Of a stretch of DNA of 64,000 bases, positions 57,746 through 64,000 are shown one piece after another. How positions within the stretch are numbered: the stretch's first letter is position 1; each line of letters starts with the position of its first letter. The notes beneath the pieces are model-generated. The model was not told the DNA's origin, ran no database searches, and was given only the letters and a program-made list of their open reading frames with translations. The position numbers and the translations under genes were made by a program. The stretch covers positions 1 through 64,000 of the forward strand of contig NZ_FOFF01000012.1 in NCBI RefSeq assembly GCF_900110755.1, given 5' to 3'. This DNA comes from Streptomyces sp. yr375. GTDB taxonomy: Bacteria > Actinomycetota > Actinomycetes > Streptomycetales > Streptomycetaceae.

Positions 57746-58330
57746 ATGGACAAGCAGGACATTCCGCAGGATCCCCGGCAAGTCGATGCGCGGCCCGTTC
57801 TCGAAGGCCCCGACATCGCGCGCGTGTTGACCCGCATCGCCCACGAGATCGTCGAACGCGCCAGAGGCGCCGACGACGTGGTGCTCCTCGGCATCCCGAC
57901 CCGGGGCGTCTTCCTCGCCCAGCGGCTCGCGGCCAAGCTGGCGGAGATCACCGACCGCAAGATCCCGGTCGGCTCCCTCGACATCACGATGTACCGCGAC
58001 GACCTGCGCATGCACCCGCCGCGTGCGCTGGCCCGCACCGAGATCCCCGGTGACGGCATCGACGGCAGGCTGGTCGTCCTCGTCGACGACGTGCTCTTCT
58101 CGGGCCGCACCATCCGCGCCGCCCTCGACGCCCTGAACGACATCGGGCGCCCCCGCGCGGTGCAGCTCGCGGTCCTCGTCGACCGAGGCCATCGGGAACT
58201 GCCCATCCGCGCCGACTACGTCGGCAAGAACCTCCCCACGTCGCTGCGGGAGACGGTCAAGGTCCTGCTCGCCGAGGAGGACGGTCGCGACACCGTGCTG
58301 CTCGGTGTGAAGCAGACCGCCCAGCAGTAG
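57746..58330 (+). CDS. pyrR: Bifunctional PyrR regulator/uracil phosphoribosyltransferase
   Basis: RNA-binding regulator of pyrimidine genes that also makes UMP from uracil and PRPP. 194 residues with the PRPP loop [14 protein letters not shown] and the PyrR-type segments [14 protein letters not shown] and REDL-like [13 protein letters not shown] 57746 has AGGAGG (57730-57735) ten bases upstream, inside the putative PyrR site. It is the first gene of the operon, followed by pyrB after 98 bases. Confidence 0.95.
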   Translation: MDKQDIPQDPRQVDARPVLEGPDIARVLTRIAHEIVERARGADDVVLLGIPTRGVFLAQRLAAKLAEITDRKIPVGSLDITMYRDDLRMHPPRALARTEIPGDGIDGRLVVLVDDVLFSGRTIRAALDALNDIGRPRAVQLAVLVDRGHRELPIRADYVGKNLPTSLRETVKVLLAEEDGRDTVLLGVKQTAQQ

Positions 58331-58428
58331 CACGCGCGCGTACGGCCCTGTGTGCCCTACGTCCCGCCGTCGTGCCCCTGCCCGCCCGTGATCTCCCCAT
58401 ACGTGAACTGCCTTACGGAGCCTGACAG

Positions 58429-59406
58429 ATGCAGCGTCATCTCATCTCGGCCGCCGACCTCACCCGCGACGACGCCGTCCTGATCCTCGACACCGCCGAG
58501 GAGATGGCCCGGGTCGCCGACCGGCCCATCAAGAAACTGCCGACCCTGCGCGGCCGCACCATCGTCAACCTCTTCTTCGAGGACTCCACGCGCACGCGTA
58601 TCTCCTTCGAGGCGGCCGAGAAGCGCCTCTCCGCGGACGTCATCAACTTCTCCGCCAAGGGGTCGTCGGTGTCCAAGGGCGAGTCCCTGAAGGACACCGC
58701 GCAGACCCTGGAGGCCATGGGTGTCGACGCGGTCGTCATCCGGCACGGCGCCTCCGGAGCGCCCTACCGGCTGGCCACCTCCGACTGGATCGACGCCGTC
58801 GTCATCAACGCGGGCGACGGCACCCACCAGCACCCCACCCAGGCCCTCCTGGACGCCTTCACCATGCGCCGCCGGCTCATCGGCCGGGACGCCGGGATCG
58901 GGCAGGACCTCTCAGGCCGGCGCATCACGATCGTCGGGGACATCCTGCACAGCCGGGTCGCCCGTTCCAACGTCGACCTGCTGCACACCCTCGGCGCCGA
59001 GGTCACCCTCGTCGCCCCGCCCACCCTGGTGCCGGTCGGCATCGAGTCGTGGCCCTGCGAGGTGTCGTACGACCTCGACAGCACGCTGCCGAAGTCCGAC
59101 GCGGTGATGATGCTGCGCGTGCAGCGCGAGCGGATGAACGCCGCGTTCTTCCCGACCGAGCGCGAGTACTCCCGGCGCTACGGCCTCGACGGCGACCGGA
59201 TGGCGCGGATGCCCGAGCACGCCATCGTGATGCACCCCGGCCCGATGGTCCGCGGCATGGAGATCACCGCCGCGGTCGCCGACTCCGAGCGCTGCACCGT
59301 CATCGAACAGGTCGCCAACGGCGTGTCCATCCGGATGGCCGTCCTCTACCTGCTCCTGGGCGGCAACGAACCCGCCGTCAGCCACACCCGTACCGAGGAG
59401 AAGTAA
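58429..59406 (+). CDS. pyrB: Aspartate carbamoyltransferase catalytic subunit
   Basis: Condenses carbamoyl phosphate and aspartate, 325 residues. The carbamoyl phosphate motif S53-T-R-T-R57, the HPTQALLD segment and the aspartate-site PGPMVRG region are complete. No regulatory pyrI subunit follows, as in other actinobacteria, where control is through PyrR. ATG 58429 follows ACGGAG. Confidence 0.96.
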   Translation: MQRHLISAADLTRDDAVLILDTAEEMARVADRPIKKLPTLRGRTIVNLFFEDSTRTRISFEAAEKRLSADVINFSAKGSSVSKGESLKDTAQTLEAMGVDAVVIRHGASGAPYRLATSDWIDAVVINAGDGTHQHPTQALLDAFTMRRRLIGRDAGIGQDLSGRRITIVGDILHSRVARSNVDLLHTLGAEVTLVAPPTLVPVGIESWPCEVSYDLDSTLPKSDAVMMLRVQRERMNAAFFPTEREYSRRYGLDGDRMARMPEHAIVMHPGPMVRGMEITAAVADSERCTVIEQVANGVSIRMAVLYLLLGGNEPAVSHTRTEEK

Positions 59407-59411
59407 GTCAC

Positions 59412-60698
59412 ATGAGCAAGATCCTGATCCGTGGTGCGAAGGTGCTCGGCGGCGAGCCCCAGGACGTCCTGATCGACGGCGGGACGATCGCCGAGGTCGG
59501 CGTCGGTCTCGGCGCCGAGGGCGCGGAGGTCATTGAGGCCGGCGGCAAGGTGCTGCTGCCGGGCCTGGTCGACCTGCACACCCATCTGCGCGAGCCCGGC
59601 CGCGAGGACTCCGAGACGGTCCTCACCGGTACCCGCGCGGCGGCCTCCGGCGGCTTCACGGCCGTCTTCGCCATGGCCAACACCTTCCCCGTGGCCGACA
59701 CCGCCGGCGTCGTCGAGCAGGTCTACCGGCTCGGCCGCGACCACGGCTACTGCGACGTGCAGCCCATCGGCGCGGTCACCGTCGGCCTGGAGGGCCGGAA
59801 ACTCGCCGAGCTGGGCGCCATGCACGAGTCGGCCGCCGGGGTCACCGTCTTCTCCGACGACGGCAAGTGCGTCGACGACGCCGTGATCATGCGCCGCGCG
59901 CTGGAGTACGTGAAGGCCTTCGGCGGGGTCGTCGCCCAGCACGCGCAGGAGCCGCGGCTGACCGAGGGCGCCCAGATGAACGAGGGCGTCGTCTCCGCCG
60001 AGCTGGGGCTCGGGGGCTGGCCCGCGGTGGCCGAAGAATCGATCATCGCCCGAGATGTCCTGCTCGCCGAGCACGTCGGCTCGCGGGTGCACATCTGCCA
60101 CCTCTCCACCGCCGGGTCCGTCGAGATCGTCCGCTGGGCCAAGTCCCGCGGCATCGACGTCACCGCCGAGGTCACCCCGCACCACCTCCTCCTCACGGAT
60201 GAGCTGGTGCGCAGCTACAACCCCGTCTACAAGGTGAACCCGCCGCTGCGCACCGAGCGCGACGTGCACGCCCTGCGCGAGGCGCTCGCCGACGGCACCA
60301 TCGACATCGTCGCCACCGACCACGCCCCGCACCCGCACGAGGACAAGGACTGCGAGTGGGCCGCGGCCGCCATGGGCATGGTCGGCCTGGAGACCGCGCT
60401 GTCAGTGGTCCAGGAGACGATGGTGGAGACGGGCCTGCTGGACTGGGCCGGGGTCGCCGCGCGCATGTCGTTCAAGCCCGCCGAGATCGGCCGGGCGACG
60501 GGGCACGGGCGTCCCGTCTCGGCTGGTGAGCCCGCCAACCTCACGCTCGTCGACACGGCATACCGTGGGTCCGTGGACCCCGCGGGCTTCGCCTCGCGCA
60601 GCCGGAACACCCCGTACGAGGGGCGTGAGCTGCCGGGCCGTGTCACGCACACCTGGCTCCGGGGCAAGGCCACGCTCGTCGACGGGAAGCTCACGTGA
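59412..60698 (+). CDS. pyrC: Dihydroorotase
   Basis: Zinc amidohydrolase of 428 residues that cyclises carbamoyl aspartate to dihydroorotate. The HTH zinc motif ([15 protein letters not shown]), further ligand regions HICHLST and TDHAPHP, and the [15 protein letters not shown] segment are present. It is a type I enzyme and starts five bases after pyrB. Its stop overlaps the next gene by four bases (GTGA). Confidence 0.95.
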   Translation: MSKILIRGAKVLGGEPQDVLIDGGTIAEVGVGLGAEGAEVIEAGGKVLLPGLVDLHTHLREPGREDSETVLTGTRAAASGGFTAVFAMANTFPVADTAGVVEQVYRLGRDHGYCDVQPIGAVTVGLEGRKLAELGAMHESAAGVTVFSDDGKCVDDAVIMRRALEYVKAFGGVVAQHAQEPRLTEGAQMNEGVVSAELGLGGWPAVAEESIIARDVLLAEHVGSRVHICHLSTAGSVEIVRWAKSRGIDVTAEVTPHHLLLTDELVRSYNPVYKVNPPLRTERDVHALREALADGTIDIVATDHAPHPHEDKDCEWAAAAMGMVGLETALSVVQETMVETGLLDWAGVAARMSFKPAEIGRATGHGRPVSAGEPANLTLVDTAYRGSVDPAGFASRSRNTPYEGRELPGRVTHTWLRGKATLVDGKLT

Positions 60699-61279
60699 CA
60701 TCTGCTGCACTTCTGCTCGCGGCCGAGAAGGAATCGGCCGCGGTGACCGACTGGGCCGCGCGCATCGGCTGGGTGGTCGGCCTCGGCCTGTTCGTCGCGC
60801 TCGTCTACTGGCTGATGCGCGAGGGCTGGAAGTGGCGCGGCACGCTCCAGGGCGACCTGCCCGAGCTGCCCGCCGCGCCGGAAGAGCCCGGCGAGGCGAG
60901 ACTGACGATGAGCGGCCGCTACCACGGCTCCACCACCGCCGGGCAGTGGCTCGACCGCCTGGTGGCGCACGGCCTGGGCACCCGCAGCCGGGTCGAGCTC
61001 ACCCTGACGGACGCGGGGATCGACGTCGTACGCCCCGGCGCGAGCGACTTCTTCATCCCCGTCGGCGCGCTGCGCGAGGCGCTGCTCGGCAAGGGCATCG
61101 CCGGCAAGGTCCTCACCGAGGGCGGCCTGCTCGTGGTGACCTGGGCGCACGGCGACCGGCTGATCGACTCCGGCTTCCGCTCGGACACGGCGGCCGAGCA
61201 CACCGCGTGGGTCGACGCCGTCAACTCCATGATCAAGAACAGCACCAGCAAGAACAACACGACGGAAGGCGCACGATGA
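60695..61279 (+). CDS. PH-like domain membrane protein in pyrimidine operon
   Basis: A 194-residue protein with one N-terminal membrane helix (about 24-44) and a soluble domain from about residue 60 that alternates strands and ends in a helix ([15 protein letters not shown] ... [13 protein letters not shown] ... [13 protein letters not shown]), the pattern of a pleckstrin-homology-like fold. The C-terminus is Asn/Thr/Ser-rich. It is coupled to pyrC and carA by 4-base overlaps on both sides. M. tuberculosis has an equivalent gene (Rv1382) at the same place. Function is unknown. Confidence 0.7.
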   Translation: MTSAALLLAAEKESAAVTDWAARIGWVVGLGLFVALVYWLMREGWKWRGTLQGDLPELPAAPEEPGEARLTMSGRYHGSTTAGQWLDRLVAHGLGTRSRVELTLTDAGIDVVRPGASDFFIPVGALREALLGKGIAGKVLTEGGLLVVTWAHGDRLIDSGFRSDTAAEHTAWVDAVNSMIKNSTSKNNTTEGAR

Positions 61280-62422
61280 CGACCTCCACCAGGGGAATCG
61301 CTTCTGAAAAGAGGGTGACTCCCGCCGTACTCGTCCTGGAGGACGGCCGGATCTTCCGGGGCCGTGCCTTCGGGGCCGTGGGGGAGACCTTCGGCGAAGC
61401 GGTGTTCTCCACCGGCATGACCGGCTACCAGGAGACCCTGACCGACCCGTCGTACGACCGCCAGATCGTCGTCGCGACCGCCCCCCAGATCGGCAACACC
61501 GGCTGGAACGACGAGGACGACGAGTCCAGCCGCATCTGGGTCTCCGGCTATGTCGTGCGCGACCCCGCGCGCGTGCCGTCCAACTGGCGCGCCAAGCGCT
61601 CCCTGGACGACGAGCTGGTCGCGCAGAGCATCGTCGGGATCTCCGGCATCGACACCCGCGCCCTCACCCGCCACCTGCGCGAGCGCGGCTCGATGCGCGC
61701 CGGCGTCTTCTCCGGCGAGGCGCTCGCCGCCGACCCCGAGCTCCTCGCGCGCGTGCAGGCTCAGCCGCACATGAAGGGCGCGAGCCTGTACGAGGAGGTC
61801 GCCACCAAGGAGGCCTACGTCGTACCGGCGGTCGGCGAGAAGAGGTTCACCGTCGCCGCCGTCGACCTCGGCATCAAGGGCATGACCCCGCACCGCATGG
61901 CCGAGCGCGGCATCGAGGTGCACGTGCTGCCCGCGACCGCCACCGAGGAGGACGTCTACGCCGTCGCTCCCGACGGGGTCTTCTTCTCCAACGGCCCCGG
62001 CGACCCGGCCACCGCCGACGGCCCCGTCGCCCTGATGACCGCCGTCCTCGCGCGCAGGACGCCGCTGTTCGGCATCTGCTTCGGCAACCAGATCCTCGGC
62101 CGCGCCCTCGGCTTCGGCACCTACAAGCTGAAGTACGGCCACCGGGGCATCAACCAGCCCGTCCAGGACCGTACGACCGGCAAGGTCGAGGTCACCGCGC
62201 ACAACCACGGCTTCGCCGTGGACGCGCCGCTCGACAAGGTCAGCGACACCCCGTTCGGCCGCGCCGAGGTCTCCCACGTCTGCCTCAACGACGACGTCGT
62301 GGAGGGGCTGCGGCTGCTCGACCAGCCGGCCTTCTCCGTCCAGTACCACCCCGAAGCGGCAGCGGGCCCGCACGACGCCGCCTACCTGTTCGACCGCTTC
62401 GTATCCCTGATGGAGGGCCAGC

Positions 62423-62430
<8 letters not shown>
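61276..62430 (+). CDS. carA: Carbamoyl phosphate synthetase small subunit
   Basis: Glutaminase that supplies ammonia to CarB, 384 residues. N-terminal CPSase domain ([14 protein letters not shown]) and a class I amidotransferase domain with nucleophile C268 (FGICFGNQ) and the His-Glu pair in [12 protein letters not shown] 61276 overlaps the preceding stop by four bases, and its end overlaps carB by eight bases. Confidence 0.95.

Positions 62431-64000
<1,570 letters not shown>

Noticed and set aside
57544..58053. 169-residue plus-strand frame before pyrR
   Set aside because: It covers the bldD promoter and the pyrR leader, then reads pyrR out of frame with Arg/Pro-rich residues.

Overview
The window is a stretch of high-GC actinobacterial chromosome, almost certainly Streptomyces. 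The grounds are very GC-rich third codon positions, many GTG and some TTG starts, a near-canonical bldD gene, Streptomyces-type dispersed intergenic repeats, and long runs of genes coupled by 4-base ATGA/GTGA overlaps. Most of it is conserved core chromosome. No insertion sequence, prophage, integrase or CRISPR array was seen.

Region 1-6,939 is an accessory carbohydrate operon: a promoter with LacI-type palindromes, a Tat-type lipoprotein sugar-binding protein, two MalF/MalG-type permeases, a DUF624 (YesL-like) membrane protein, and a Tat-exported protein of the YetA/PcRGLX exo-rhamnogalacturonan lyase family. No ATPase gene is present. The likely job is cleavage of pectic rhamnogalacturonan outside the cell and import of the products.

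Region 6,947-12,704 holds a large polytopic membrane protein, an SRPBCC protein, tRNA-Val(CAC) with a terminator, a DEDDh exonuclease, and a coupled pair of a DUF4365 nuclease-like protein and a probable OB-fold protein. Region 12,804-35,918 follows the order known from Mycobacterium tuberculosis: thrS, HIT protein, pgsA, phosphatidylinositol-mannoside acyltransferase, pimA, (LemA-like gene), pdxS-pdxT, yebC, ruvC-ruvA-ruvB, yajC-secD-secF, apt, relA. Inserted into it are a K+ channel gene, an unrecognised membrane protein and an EF-G2-like GTPase on the minus strand. These genes cover phospholipid/PIM synthesis, vitamin B6, recombination, Sec translocation and (p)ppGpp metabolism.

Region 35,996-49,601 has a DUF349 protein and a cyclophilin (both minus), an MBL hydrolase, hisS, a VKOR protein, rarA, rpsD behind a long structured leader, two small membrane-associated proteins, alaS, ruvX and mltG. 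Region 49,582-56,787 is the shikimate set (aroE, aroC-aroK-aroB), a proline-rich P-loop protein, an M24 peptidase-like protein with altered metal ligands, efp and nusB. Twin hairpins then separate nusB from the convergent bldD gene, whose promoter overlaps a BldD-type operator. The window ends in the pyrimidine operon (pyrR with a PyrR-binding-type leader, pyrB, pyrC, a PH-like membrane protein, carA, carB); carB runs off the right edge.

The most notable items are the rhamnogalacturonan operon, the DUF4365/OB-fold pair, the M24 protein with three of five metal ligands changed, the EF-G2 protein with degenerate G2 and G4 motifs, and the structured leaders of rpsD and pyrR.
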